Program-made: the position numbers and the translations under genes
Source of the DNA: Candidatus Gastranaerophilales bacterium
GTDB lineage: Bacteria; Cyanobacteriota; Vampirovibrionia; Gastranaerophilales; Gastranaerophilaceae
Direction of reading: 5' to 3'
Assembly (NCBI GenBank): GCA_003150395.1
Contig: QAMI01000006.1
Location: forward strand, 1-29,492
Length of the DNA stretch: 29,492 nucleotides
Shown here: piece after piece, positions 1-9,121 of the stretch
How the letters are laid out: each line of letters starts with the position of its first letter
How positions within the stretch are numbered: the first letter of the stretch is position 1
Notes under the pieces: generated by a model
Database searches by the model: none
What the model saw: only the letters and a program-made list of their open reading frames with translations
Told to the model about the DNA's origin: nothing

Positions 1-12
1 CCCCCCCCCCCC
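1..12. repeat. Poly-C homopolymer tract at window edge
   Basis: Twelve consecutive C residues open the window, which is striking in such AT-rich DNA. The run sits next to glycosyltransferase-type sequence, where homopolymers often mediate phase variation. It is cut by the window edge, so its full length is unknown, and it could also be an assembly-end artefact. Confidence 0.6.
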
Positions 13-150
13 GAAAAACATTGTCAAATCAGCGATTACGTCCTTTATTGGAAATACAAAATCCTACAAAACTTTGTTACGGGAAAAACAAAAAATCGTT
101 ACTTCCGCAAAAAACATCTATACAAAGACAAAATCAAAGCGAAAAGATAA
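1..150 (+). CDS. Possible C-terminal tail of a glycosyltransferase-type protein (partial)
   Basis: The frame beginning at base 1 runs through the poly-C tract as prolines and ends at TAA 148-150. Its tail is rich in Tyr, Lys and Arg (YVLYWKYKILQNF, then TGKTKNRYFRKK), a composition typical of the basic C-terminal tails of surface-glycan glycosyltransferases. A DUF4422 glycosyltransferase gene follows 93 bases later on the same strand. The other two frames are also open here (to about 200 and 214), so the frame choice rests on composition alone. A 9-bp inverted repeat (142-150 with 152-160) overlaps the stop codon but is AT-rich and a weak terminator candidate. The 5' part of the gene lies outside the window. 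Confidence 0.35.
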   Translation, partial: PPPPEKHCQISDYVLYWKYKILQNFVTGKTKNRYFRKKHLYKDKIKAKR

Positions 151-243
151 TTTATCTTTTTCCATATATTCTCCGCGTTCAAAACTTAAGTTCAGCTTAG
201 AAAAAATAGCTTAAGAGGTAGAGTGAATATAAGGAGAAAAATT

Positions 244-1293
244 ATGGAAAAAATTAAAATTTTTATAACATACAAAGACAAACATCGAATTATAAAAACT
301 AATATCATTAATCCTATACAAACAGGCCGAGCCATCGCCGATGAAGTTTTTCAAGACATGATCGGCGATGACACCGGAGATAATATTTCTGAAAAAAATC
401 CAAGATATAATGAACTTTCCGGACAATATTGGGTTTGGAAAAATTTTGATGAAATTGGCAATCCTGATTATATTGGATTTATGCATTATAGAAGACATTT
501 TATTTTTGATAAATCCTTCAATTTAAAAAATAAGAAACCATGGTTTTTGGGTATTAATGTTTTTAAAACAGACTACTTTGACAGAGAATGCGAAAGAAAT
601 TTAGCTGATAAAAATATTTTACAATCAATCGAAGGCGACATTGATTGTATTGCTATTAAACCATACGACATTCAATATTTTGACAGCAATGATCTTTATA
701 TGAAGGAACATTATATTGCGACAATTGCCGGCAGTAAACGAATTATCTGGAATATTTTTTATAATACAATTTTAAAATTATATCCTGAATATAGTGAAAT
801 CCTAGACAAATTTTCATATGGTTCTATTATAAATGTTTGCAATATGTTTATCATGAAAAAAGAACTATTCTTTAACTATTGCGAATTTTGTTTCAATATT
901 CTGGAAGAAGTAGATAGACAAATTATTCATAAAGATTTTTCAACACAAGAATTAAGATACTGCGGATATCTAGGTGAATACTTGCTTACTATGTACATTA
1001 TGAAATTGCAACAAGAAAATCATAAATTAAAATTTTTAGATGCTGTGTTAATAATGAATGATAATCCCCAAAAAGAAAAAAGGCGAAGATTAAGGAAACT
1101 TTTCCATAAAATTTTCGGAATTGAAAAAACTATTACTCATAAAAAAATAAAAATTTTTGGTATAACATTCAAATTCAATGCGCCAAATACAAAAATTTTA
1201 CTTCACAAACTAATAGAGCAAGACCGATTACTTAATGCGTTATACACAAAAGTTTCAGAACTTCAGGAGGAATTAATTTTAAAAAAGCATTAA
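244..1293 (+). CDS. DUF4422 family glycosyltransferase
   Basis: The product has 349 residues and resembles the DUF4422 family, which is found in capsule, O-antigen and surface-glycan loci and thought to transfer sugars at the cytoplasmic face. Visible family features are the N-terminal KIKIFITYKDKH strand, the NPRYNELSGQYWVWKN segment, and the GFMHYRRHF motif at about residues 78-86. The C-terminus is a basic KIKIFGITFKF segment followed by a short heptad-like helix, as in many host-glycan transferases. ATG 244 was preferred over an in-frame GTG at 223 because AAGGAG at 231-236 is correctly spaced from 244. The acceptor and donor sugars cannot be read from the sequence. The gene converges on the next one with a 22-base gap. 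Confidence 0.8.
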   Translation: MEKIKIFITYKDKHRIIKTNIINPIQTGRAIADEVFQDMIGDDTGDNISEKNPRYNELSGQYWVWKNFDEIGNPDYIGFMHYRRHFIFDKSFNLKNKKPWFLGINVFKTDYFDRECERNLADKNILQSIEGDIDCIAIKPYDIQYFDSNDLYMKEHYIATIAGSKRIIWNIFYNTILKLYPEYSEILDKFSYGSIINVCNMFIMKKELFFNYCEFCFNILEEVDRQIIHKDFSTQELRYCGYLGEYLLTMYIMKLQQENHKLKFLDAVLIMNDNPQKEKRRRLRKLFHKIFGIEKTITHKKIKIFGITFKFNAPNTKILLHKLIEQDRLLNALYTKVSELQEELILKKH

Positions 1294-1315
1294 TAATATA
1301 GCAAAATATAAAACC

Positions 1316-2233
1316 TCAATACCTCAACGGAATTTTCGAGCGGTTGACGGCCTTTTTGTCATACCCGAAATTCGCAAGCATGCGGCAGGTGCTCGTGTAG
1401 AAAATGTTCTCTTCCAATGTCGGCCCGATGTTGATTGAACTTACTGTCCGCTTCATAAACTTGTATTCAATATATGGAATAAAAAGACCGTTTTTCTCGA
1501 AAATTTTCGTCTGCTTATATGCGTTCATGCTGAAATGGCTTATGAAAATAATCCTGTACTCTTTTTCATCTTTGAAATAAGGATTTTTGAAAAACAAACT
1601 CACAACACTTAAAATATCAATAAGTTCAAACATAATATTTTGAAGCTTTTCAACATTTTTCTGGGTTTTTCTTGCCGACGCAATTTTATCAAACTGTCTG
1701 TTCCATTTTTCGAAAATCAGTTTCAAAATAGTAATCTGCGTTTCACGGTTGTAGATTATGTTTCCGTAAACTGAATGAAAACCCTGTTTTTGCATATCTG
1801 CAATCAAATCTTTTTTGCAAAACCCGATATTATAACCCGTATAACTCTGGCCCTTTGAATAATTATTCCATAAAGTCAAATTGTCGCTGTCAGTTGAAAA
1901 CGATATTGTATAATACTCATAGCGATTGCTGTAAGTGTCGTTTCCGGAAATTATATTTTTATACTTCCTGTGAAAATGCTCTTTTATCCTATCGAAAAGC
2001 TCCGAATTAAGCCCCGGCATTTCATCAATAAGCGAGCCGATTAATTTATAGGAATAAGTAACTTCTTCTTTGTCATTCAGATATAGCGCATTAGAAAATC
2101 TGATGGTTTCACTCTCGAGAATATTCAAAAGCTTTTCGGGCTTGGTGTAATGGTATAGATTAGAATTTGAGCCGTCATCAAGGATTTTCTTAACTTTAGG
2201 AATCTTTTTCAGTAAACCGTCGTAATCAATCAT
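1316..2233 (-). CDS. DUF2971 family protein
   Basis: This is a cytoplasmic protein of about 305 residues. It carries the DUF2971 hallmarks: an N-terminal LYHYTKPEKLLNILES segment, FSNALYLNDKEE shortly after, and a central SFSTDSDNLTLWNNYSKG block followed by GYNIGF. The biochemical role of DUF2971 is not established; members often sit in accessory or defence-rich regions. ATG at 2231-2233 was chosen over an upstream TTG at 2255-2257 because GGAG lies six bases before the ATG. The stop codon is TGA, which matters because TGA interrupts genes further right. A perfect extended -10 lies just upstream. The gene is convergent with the glycosyltransferase gene and downstream of pgi, from which a terminator separates it. 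Confidence 0.75.
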   Translation of the reverse strand: MIDYDGLLKKIPKVKKILDDGSNSNLYHYTKPEKLLNILESETIRFSNALYLNDKEEVTYSYKLIGSLIDEMPGLNSELFDRIKEHFHRKYKNIISGNDTYSNRYEYYTISFSTDSDNLTLWNNYSKGQSYTGYNIGFCKKDLIADMQKQGFHSVYGNIIYNRETQITILKLIFEKWNRQFDKIASARKTQKNVEKLQNIMFELIDILSVVSLFFKNPYFKDEKEYRIIFISHFSMNAYKQTKIFEKNGLFIPYIEYKFMKRTVSSINIGPTLEENIFYTSTCRMLANFGYDKKAVNRSKIPLRY

Positions 2234-2271
2234 TATCCGCTCCGAAACAAAATGCAAAAACTTACATTAAT

Positions 2272-2280
2272 ATTATAACA
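2272..2280 (-). promoter_or_regulatory. Extended -10 promoter element for the DUF2971 gene
   Basis: On the minus strand this reads TGTTATAAT, an exact extended -10 (TGN-TATAAT), about 40 bases before the ATG. No good -35 is seen at the usual distance, as is common for extended -10 promoters. Confidence 0.55.
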
Positions 2281-2310
2281 TATTTTTAAACAAGTTTGTT
2301 GAAATAACAA

Positions 2311-2340
2311 AAACAGCCGCCGAAATTCAGACGGCTGTTT
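2311..2340 (-). terminator. Intrinsic terminator of pgi
   Basis: A 9-bp stem (AAACAGCCG at 2311-2319 with CGGCTGTTT at 2332-2340) lies just past the pgi stop. Reading leftward it is followed by TTTTTGTTATTT. The flanking A tract may make it partly bidirectional. Confidence 0.8.
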
Positions 2341-2362
2341 TATTAAAATTGTATGATTTAAA

Positions 2363-3673
2363 CTACTTTGAAATTCTTCCGGGAACCACAACTCCGCCTT
2401 TCAAATTCTTTTTGTAGAATTCAACATGCGGCTGAAGAACACTGTCAAGAACTTCGGGGAATTCAATTCCTTTTGTGATTTTTTCAACGATTTCCTGATA
2501 AACTGTTGCGAAGGCTCTCAATTGAGTCATTGCACCTGCAGCTTGAGGAGTTAAGCCCATGCCGGAAGTTTCAACGGTTTCAAGGAAAAATGCACCTGTA
2601 ACTTCGTAAGATTTGCTTAAAGCTTCAATGTAGCTTTCAGCATTTTCACTGCATTCGCCATGGTCGCAAGGAACTGTTAAAGCGAATACAAGTTTGTTTG
2701 CAGGGTTGAAATGAGCTTCCGCACTGTGGTGCATTGCGTCAGGAACCTTTGCAACCTGTTTCAATGTATCTTTTACAGATTCGTTCTGCATTTGAGCATG
2801 CCAGTAAACTGTGTTTTCAAAAATTGCGCCCATATATTGATGAACTGAAGCTTCAATACCATTCATCTTTGCGTCAGCCCAGAAAATACCTTCTTTTAAA
2901 GCTTTGTTGCAGTCAATTTTATCACGCAATGATTTTGTTGAAATTTCTTGAGCAGCCTCAAGCATTTTAACCATATCTTCTTTTTTCATGCCCGCATAAG
3001 CAAGAGTGAACAAAGCATGGTCGTCAAAAGCAGAAAATCTTCCGCCTACATCATCATGAATATATAAATCGCCAAGCCAGCCGTTTTCGTTTGAAGTTCT
3101 TCTGAGTTCACTTTTTTCTTTGTTAGCATCTGTCACTGCGATGAAATGTTTTGCAGTTGATTTTTCAGCTTCTTCCTGAGTCTGGCCCTGAGATTTGTAA
3201 GCCTCAATAAGTCTTTCTTGAATTCTTAAAAATCCGTCTTTTGTTTCGAAAGTAGAACCTGATTTCGACGCAACCATGTAGTTTGACGAAGTTACGTCGC
3301 CGCCGAGTCTGTAAATAAATCTTTCGAAACTTGCAGAATCAACATCAGAATAAAACTCAACAACATCATGACAAACATTAAGCGCATTAATACATAACAT
3401 ATGTTCAACAGTATGTTTTGAGCCGCCTATGCCAAGAACGCTTAACTTTTTTGCGCCGGTTTGTGATTTAAGTTTTTCGGCCAAAGAATAAATTTCATCA
3501 ACTCTTTTAATTTGTTCCTGCGGAAGATTTACCCAGTTTAAAAACTGTCCTTTCTGGTTTGCTCTTTTCGAAAATTCTGATACAAATTTCGAAACATTGC
3601 TTTCATATTTTGAAAAATTAAATCCCATAAAATCGGTTGATAATCCTAATTTACAAGTACAGACTTGAGTCAT
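2363..3673 (-). CDS. pgi: Glucose-6-phosphate isomerase
   Basis: The enzyme interconverts glucose 6-phosphate and fructose 6-phosphate in glycolysis and gluconeogenesis in the cytoplasm. The 436-residue product is close in length to the compact Gram-positive-type enzymes. Visible sugar-phosphate isomerase motifs are GIGGSKHTVE (residues 81-90), SKSGSTFETKD (about 136-147) and DVGGRFSAFDDHALF. The region usually carrying an ESNGK-like sequence reads MQNESVKDTLK, so this belongs to a divergent branch. ATG 3671-3673 has AAGGAG eight bases upstream. An in-frame ATG 13 codons earlier (3710-3712) lacks a ribosome binding site and was not used. The gene is transcribed alone and ends at a clear terminator. 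This is a housekeeping gene and marks the region as chromosomal backbone. Confidence 0.93.
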   Translation of the reverse strand: MTQVCTCKLGLSTDFMGFNFSKYESNVSKFVSEFSKRANQKGQFLNWVNLPQEQIKRVDEIYSLAEKLKSQTGAKKLSVLGIGGSKHTVEHMLCINALNVCHDVVEFYSDVDSASFERFIYRLGGDVTSSNYMVASKSGSTFETKDGFLRIQERLIEAYKSQGQTQEEAEKSTAKHFIAVTDANKEKSELRRTSNENGWLGDLYIHDDVGGRFSAFDDHALFTLAYAGMKKEDMVKMLEAAQEISTKSLRDKIDCNKALKEGIFWADAKMNGIEASVHQYMGAIFENTVYWHAQMQNESVKDTLKQVAKVPDAMHHSAEAHFNPANKLVFALTVPCDHGECSENAESYIEALSKSYEVTGAFFLETVETSGMGLTPQAAGAMTQLRAFATVYQEIVEKITKGIEFPEVLDSVLQPHVEFYKKNLKGGVVVPGRISK

Positions 3674-3954
3674 TTTACACTCTCCTTTTGTTAAATAAAA
3701 ATAACTTTTCATTAATACTTTATCATGAAAAAGGATTTTTGGGATGTTTTATCAGCAGAAGAATATTATGTTTTGGAGGGATAAATTAAGAAACGTGAAA
3801 AGTTCATTTTGTAATGCTGTAATCGTCGAATTTTACTAATATCTATTCTGTAAAGAACTTATTCGCTTATTAACCTATTTACTTATTCACATTAACCCAC
3901 ATAACTTTTCTCGTCTCACTTACTCTTGTACCAACCTACTATAAATCCCCCACC
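3674..3954. other. Divergent intergenic region
   Basis: This is the left part of the gap between the divergent pgi and nuclease-helicase genes. Apart from the pgi ribosome binding site at its left end, I see only AT-rich sequence and one 19-codon reading frame without a ribosome binding site (3725-3784). No RNA gene is recognisable. The pgi promoter must lie here but is not obvious. Confidence 0.5.
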
Positions 3955-3983
3955 TTGTAATCAAACAAACTTTCTGCTACAAT
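3955..3983 (+). promoter_or_regulatory. Promoter of the PHP-helicase/Pif1 operon
   Basis: TTGTAA (3955-3960), a 17-base spacer and TACAAT (3978-3983) form a near-consensus sigma-70 promoter. It lies 23 bases before the start codon, implying a very short leader containing the AAAGGGG ribosome binding site. Confidence 0.65.
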
Positions 3984-4006
3984 CAACTTGTTGAAAGGGG
4001 CATTAT

Positions 4007-6919
4007 ATGTTGTATTATACCGATTTGCACATCCATTCGAAGTATTCCCGCGCCACAAGCAAAAGCTGCAATTTGGAAGAACTTGCAATTTGGGCAAAGA
4101 AAAAAGGTTTGAGTCTGATTGGAACAGGCGACTTTACGCATCCGGCATGGTTTGCTGAAATTCAGGAGAAACTTGTCCCTTCCGGCAATGGAACCTTCAG
4201 GCTGAAACCCGAAATAGAAAAGCAAATCGGGGCTTCTGTAAAATTTATTTTGACAGTTGAAATTTCAACAATTTATAAAAAATGGGATAAAACACGTAAA
4301 GTTCATCACGTTGTTTTCATGCCGAACCTTGAAACCGCACAAAATTTCCGCCAAAAACTTGATGCCATTGGAAACATAAAATCAGACGGACGCCCGATTT
4401 TGGGGCTTGACTCGCGTAATCTTTTAGAAACGGTTTTGGAATCCGGTGATGACGGTTACATAATCCCCGCGCACATTTGGACACCATGGTTTTCTGTTCT
4501 CGGCTCAAAATCAGGATTTGACTCAATCGAAGACTGTTACGGCGATTTATCAGAACATATTTTCGCGGTTGAAACAGGGCTTTCATCCGACCCTGATATG
4601 AACTGGCATGTTTCAAAACTTGACAAGTTCAGACTTGTTTCAAATTCCGACGCACATTCGCCCTCAAAACTCGCGCGCGAAGCGACTGTTTTCACAACAG
4701 ACCCGGATTATTATTCGATTATGCACGCCTTAAAAACAGGCGAAGGCTATGGCGGCACAGTGGAATTTTTTCCGGAAGAAGGCAAATATCACGAAGACGG
4801 TCATCGCAAATGCGGAGTTTGTCTCACGCCGGAAGAAACAAAAAAACTCAACGGAATCTGTCCTGTTTGCGGAAAACCAATGACAATCGGTGTACTTTAC
4901 AGAGTTAACGAACTCTCCGACCGCTTTGGCGAAATTACACCGCCCTCAACCGCCGGCGATGTTTTCAGCCTCGTGCCTTTGCAGGAAATTATTTCAGAAA
5001 TTAATGGCGTCGGCCCTGCAAGCAAGTCAGTTGTTTGCGAATACGAAAGGTTAATCCATCAATTCGGCTCGGAACTTGCAATCCTTCAGGACATTCCGAC
5101 TGATGAAATTTCAAAAGCGTCAACGCTTCTTGGCGAAGGAATATCACGCCTGCGCGAGGGAAAAGTCATAAAACATGCAGGATATGACGGCGAATACGGG
5201 GTTATAAGACTTTTTGAAGATGGCGAACTCGTAAAAAAAAATTTCGTAAACCTAAAACTTAATATTGATATTCCCAAACCCGCGGCTTCAAAACCGGAAA
5301 TCCGTCCTCTGCCAAAAACAGACAAAACCCGCTCAGCCGCAGTGCATTCCGCGCAAATAGATAAAAAACCTGCTCAAAAAGGATTGGATGAATTCCAGCA
5401 AAGCGCGGTCGATAGCAGCAACTCACAGCTTTTAATCACAGCCGGCCCGGGGTCTGGAAAAACAACAGTTTTGACACGTAGGATTGCGCACCTTATTAAA
5501 GACCAAAACATTACGCCCGAAAGCTTTCTTGCCATAACTTTCACGCGCCGCGCGGCTGGTGAAATGCGTGAAAGACTCGGCAGAATTTTAGGCGAAAAAT
5601 CAGAGGCAATAAATATTCATACATTCCACTCTCTCTGTTTTTCGATTTTGAAAAACAACTATGAAAAAGCCGGATTGAATGAGGATTTCACGGTAATGTC
5701 CGAGCAGGAAAAGTCTCTTTGTGATGATGAAGAACTTCTCAAAAACGCGCTTTCATTCGATGATTTAATTCTTTTTACCGTAAAACTTCTTGAAGAAAAT
5801 CCGGAAATTCTTACACAATACAAAGAGCGTTTTAAATATGTTTCCGTAGACGAATTTCAGGATATTGACGAACACCAATACAAATTAATTCGTCTTCTTG
5901 TGCCGTCAAATGGGAATATTTTTGTTATAGGCGACCCGAACCAGGCAATTTACGGCTTCCGCGGAGGAGACTCAAAATTCTTCAACAATTTCAAAGAGGA
6001 TTATCCAAATACTCAAATAATTAACCTTAAAAACAATTACCGTTCGACAAACAGCATTGTTGACGCCTCAAATCAGATGATAAACTGTTTTAACATTGTG
6101 TCAGTTTTTGACAAACCGCATGAAAAAATCACAATTCACACAGCACCAACAGACAAAGCTGAAGCAGAATTTATCGCAAGCACAATCGAAAAATTAATCG
6201 GCGGCCACAGCTTTTTCTCAATAGATTCGGAAAGATCAGAAGGGGAGGAATGCGATTATTCATTTTCGGATTTCGCAATCCTTTACCGCACCTCCACACA
6301 GCTTTCTCCAATACTCGAAGCGCTTAAAAGAACGGGTATGCCGTTTGTAAAGCTTTCAAACGACTTGCTTTGCGAGCAAAAACCAATCAGAAATCTCCTG
6401 AAACGTATTGACCGCTCTAAGCCTGTAAACGAACAGTTTGTGAAACTTTCTGAGGAATTTAAGGACAAAATTGATGAAAATGTTTTGAAATATTTAATTG
6501 ATTTATCAAAAAATTTCACAGACAAAAACGATTTTCTTCATGAAGTTTCGGTTTTGACAGAAGCGGACACGCTTGACGAACGCGCTGACAGGATAAGGCT
6601 TATGACTCTTCACGCGTCAAAAGGTCTTGAGTTCAAATGCGTTTTTCTTGCCGGACTTGAAAACGAAATTATTCCGCTTTACCGCGCAAAAGAATCTCAT
6701 GAAATAGAAGAAGAAAGACGGCTATTGTATGTCGGAATGACAAGAGCCAAAGAGCGGCTGTTCTTGAGTCATGCACAAAAAAGATTTTGGCTCGGCGGTT
6801 ACAAAAACCTTGAAATTTCACCGTTTCTGGTAAAAATTAAAGAAGACCTTTTCAAGTTAAGCAAATTTGAAAAAACCTTCCGCGAAAAAGACAACTCTGA
6901 ACAATTAAGTTTATTTTAA
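4007..6919 (+). CDS. EndoQ-like PHP endonuclease fused to a UvrD-type helicase
   Basis: This 970-residue fusion has two halves. Residues 1-430 look like endonuclease Q (TIGR00375/YqxK family), which nicks DNA 5' of deaminated bases. They show a PHP metal site (H8 and H10 in DLHIHS, then GDFTHPAWF, PAHIWTPW and NSDAHSP), a CxxC...CxxC zinc site (C269, C272, C285, C288) and a helix-hairpin-helix-like GVGPAS near 334. Residues 455-970 are superfamily 1A helicase: Walker A GPGSGKT (480-486), FTRRAAGEM, Walker B DEFQD from 615, GDPNQAIYGFRGGD, NNYRST, TLHASKGLEF and YVGMTRAKERL (908-918). The inserted 1B and 2B subdomains look much shorter than in UvrD or PcrA. Nicking at deaminated bases followed by 3'-5' unwinding is a reasonable inferred role. 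The ribosome binding site is AAAGGGG. The Pif1-like gene follows after 64 bases. Confidence 0.85.
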   Translation: MLYYTDLHIHSKYSRATSKSCNLEELAIWAKKKGLSLIGTGDFTHPAWFAEIQEKLVPSGNGTFRLKPEIEKQIGASVKFILTVEISTIYKKWDKTRKVHHVVFMPNLETAQNFRQKLDAIGNIKSDGRPILGLDSRNLLETVLESGDDGYIIPAHIWTPWFSVLGSKSGFDSIEDCYGDLSEHIFAVETGLSSDPDMNWHVSKLDKFRLVSNSDAHSPSKLAREATVFTTDPDYYSIMHALKTGEGYGGTVEFFPEEGKYHEDGHRKCGVCLTPEETKKLNGICPVCGKPMTIGVLYRVNELSDRFGEITPPSTAGDVFSLVPLQEIISEINGVGPASKSVVCEYERLIHQFGSELAILQDIPTDEISKASTLLGEGISRLREGKVIKHAGYDGEYGVIRLFEDGELVKKNFVNLKLNIDIPKPAASKPEIRPLPKTDKTRSAAVHSAQIDKKPAQKGLDEFQQSAVDSSNSQLLITAGPGSGKTTVLTRRIAHLIKDQNITPESFLAITFTRRAAGEMRERLGRILGEKSEAINIHTFHSLCFSILKNNYEKAGLNEDFTVMSEQEKSLCDDEELLKNALSFDDLILFTVKLLEENPEILTQYKERFKYVSVDEFQDIDEHQYKLIRLLVPSNGNIFVIGDPNQAIYGFRGGDSKFFNNFKEDYPNTQIINLKNNYRSTNSIVDASNQMINCFNIVSVFDKPHEKITIHTAPTDKAEAEFIASTIEKLIGGHSFFSIDSERSEGEECDYSFSDFAILYRTSTQLSPILEALKRTGMPFVKLSNDLLCEQKPIRNLLKRIDRSKPVNEQFVKLSEEFKDKIDENVLKYLIDLSKNFTDKNDFLHEVSVLTEADTLDERADRIRLMTLHASKGLEFKCVFLAGLENEIIPLYRAKESHEIEEERRLLYVGMTRAKERLFLSHAQKRFWLGGYKNLEISPFLVKIKEDLFKLSKFEKTFREKDNSEQLSLF

Positions 6920-6983
6920 ACCACCGCTCCGTTCGAAGATTTGAAAGTCAAAAAATCCTCCTGATGAAAGAAATGAAATTTGT

Positions 6984-9095
6984 ATGAACAAAGATTTGAA
7001 CTTTTCACAACCACAAAAAATTATTGATTATTTAACCTCAACCGTAGTTGATTATGATTTGCTGTTAGAAACTGCAAACAAGCTTTGTCAGCAGATTGAA
7101 AACCCGCACACAAATCTTGATGGTCAAAAATTTCATGTAATCAGCCAGTGTATTCTTGAAGCTTTTAAACAGATTTTCGGATTTTCTTCAACAAAATGGA
7201 TTTCCGAAAAGAATTTGACCCACCCGCTAAAAGACGGACAAAATTTCATAACTTTTACGCGCATAAACTCCAAAAATGAAATGTGCATTTACAAAATTGC
7301 AAACTTCGACCAGATTGATTTTGCAAACGATTATGCTGACGAAATTGAATGTCAAAAAGCATCCTTGCCAGTTGATGCTGAAAACACCTTTGTACCGGCT
7401 TACACAATTCCTGCAAATGCCGCTAAATATTTTAAAACACAACCGGATGATGATAAAAAACTTGAAAAAATCATTAACTTTTTAAAAAATGGTGATAATG
7501 TATTTGTAACAGGCCATGCCGGCACCGGAAAAAGTTATATTTTACGAAAATTAAAAGAAAAATACAAGAAAAAACTAACAATCACAAGCACAACAGGGAT
7601 TGCGGCCGTGAATGTTAAAGGTCAGACACTTCATTCCTGGGCTGGAGTCGGGCTTTGCAGAAACTCAATTCAGGCAACGGTTGAAAAAATTAAAACGCGT
7701 CCCGCCCAGTTCCGTCAAATCAAAAAATGCAAAATGCTTGCAATTGACGAAATATCCATGCTTAATGTCGAAACTTTCGAATACGTTAACGAGGTTTTGA
7801 AATTGGTAAGAGAAAATGACGAACCTTTTGGTGGAATTCAGGTAATTTTTATCGGTGATTTTTTCCAGCTTCCGCCGGTCGAAAAGCGTAGCGAAACAAC
7901 AGAAAAAGAAAACCGGGTTGAAAAAAATTATTGTTTTGAAACAGGTTTATGGCAGGATTTGAATTTAAAAAATGTAATTCTTACAAAAAATTACCGCCAA
8001 AATGAAGAAAAATTCATCAAAGCTCTCTCAAACATGCGTGTGAACAGGTTAGAGCCCGAAGATATCGAACTTCTTTCAACGCGCTCTATCAATTCTGACA
8101 CATCGGGAACGAACATTTTACACATATTCTCGACAAATGAAGAGGCAAACAATTATAATTTAGTGAAATTTAATGCGCTTGAGAATCAGGTTAAGATGTT
8201 CACCGCAAAAGACGGAGTTTACAGGGGCAAAGATTTGGTTTGGGAGGATTTCACCGAACGCGAAGCCGTAATTCTTGATATTTTTAACAAAAGCTGCCGT
8301 GCAGAAAAAGAAATCGCTCTTAAAATCGGCTGCAAAGTCATGCTTTTATTCAACATGGATTTTGACAAAGGTTTGATTAACGGCGCGTGCGGAACTGTAG
8401 AAAACTTTAATGAAAATTCAATCAATATAACATTTGACAACGGTGTAAACGCTAATATTCCGCTTCATGAATTCGAATACTATTACAATGACGCAGTTTT
8501 AGCGGTTCGCATTCAATATCCACTGAAACTTGCTTACGGAATAACAATTCACAAATCGCAGGGAATGACTTTGGACAAACTTGTTGTTGATTGCAAAAGG
8601 ATTTTTGAACGCGGTCAGGTTTATGTTGCAATGAGCAGGGTTAAGACGCTCGAAGGCTTGTATTTAAAATCTTTTGATTCTGAAAAAGTTTTGTGTGATG
8701 AAAAAGTTGCAAGGTTTTATGAGAATCTTAAAGAATCACCGGAAGCTGCTTTAACTAATAACCCTCAGCATTCTGAAAAGGCAGAGCGCTGGTGCAGTGA
8801 CGGCTTGATAAAAGAACTTGCAGCCGATTTTGTAAAAGAGTTTGATGGACTTTATGGCAAAAGCGGCCTTAGCAAAGTTCTCACAGGAAGCAAATCCATT
8901 AAAGAAAATGGTTACAACGATAAAATTTTAAATTCAAGATATTACGGAGCCGTAACCGGCCGCTCTCAGAAAGAAGTTGAAGGGTTTATTGAGGAATTAA
9001 TATCCGAAAAGATTTTGACAATCAAACGCATAAGTTTCGGCAGGCCAATATTGTGCTTTAATCCAACGTATAAAAATAATAAAAAAATTAATTAA
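6984..9095 (+). CDS. Pif1-like superfamily 1B DNA helicase
   Basis: The product has 703 residues and should be an ATP-dependent 5'-3' DNA helicase. The ATPase core shows Walker A GHAGTGKS (177-184), STTGIAAVNVKGQTLHSW, Walker B IDEISML (D255, E256), GDFFQLPPV, KNYRQ, and the C-terminal HKSQGMTLD (from H523) and YVAMSRVK. The first 160 residues are not recognisable. The last 80 or so (SRYYGAVTGRSQKEVEG onward) resemble an RQC-type winged helix as found in RecQ helicases, a fit I infer from pattern only. The gene lies 64 bases behind the nuclease-helicase fusion with no terminator between them, so the two probably form a repair operon. The ribosome binding site is weak (GAAAGAAATG). It is the last backbone gene before the island, whose left repeat begins 27 bases after the stop. 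Confidence 0.85.
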   Translation: MNKDLNFSQPQKIIDYLTSTVVDYDLLLETANKLCQQIENPHTNLDGQKFHVISQCILEAFKQIFGFSSTKWISEKNLTHPLKDGQNFITFTRINSKNEMCIYKIANFDQIDFANDYADEIECQKASLPVDAENTFVPAYTIPANAAKYFKTQPDDDKKLEKIINFLKNGDNVFVTGHAGTGKSYILRKLKEKYKKKLTITSTTGIAAVNVKGQTLHSWAGVGLCRNSIQATVEKIKTRPAQFRQIKKCKMLAIDEISMLNVETFEYVNEVLKLVRENDEPFGGIQVIFIGDFFQLPPVEKRSETTEKENRVEKNYCFETGLWQDLNLKNVILTKNYRQNEEKFIKALSNMRVNRLEPEDIELLSTRSINSDTSGTNILHIFSTNEEANNYNLVKFNALENQVKMFTAKDGVYRGKDLVWEDFTEREAVILDIFNKSCRAEKEIALKIGCKVMLLFNMDFDKGLINGACGTVENFNENSINITFDNGVNANIPLHEFEYYYNDAVLAVRIQYPLKLAYGITIHKSQGMTLDKLVVDCKRIFERGQVYVAMSRVKTLEGLYLKSFDSEKVLCDEKVARFYENLKESPEAALTNNPQHSEKAERWCSDGLIKELAADFVKEFDGLYGKSGLSKVLTGSKSIKENGYNDKILNSRYYGAVTGRSQKEVEGFIEELISEKILTIKRISFGRPILCFNPTYKNNKKIN

Positions 9096-9121
9096 AGGTA
9101 AAATTTACTTTCAGTTATTTT

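Noticed and set aside
2734..2970. Open frames antisense to pgi and other long genes
   Set aside because: They lack ribosome binding sites and arise from codon composition of the real genes on the other strand.
3725..3784. A 19-codon frame (MKKDFWDVLSAEEYYVLEG) resembling the start of MsrB
   Set aside because: It has no ribosome binding site, is far too short, and the resemblance to the EEYxVL region may be chance.
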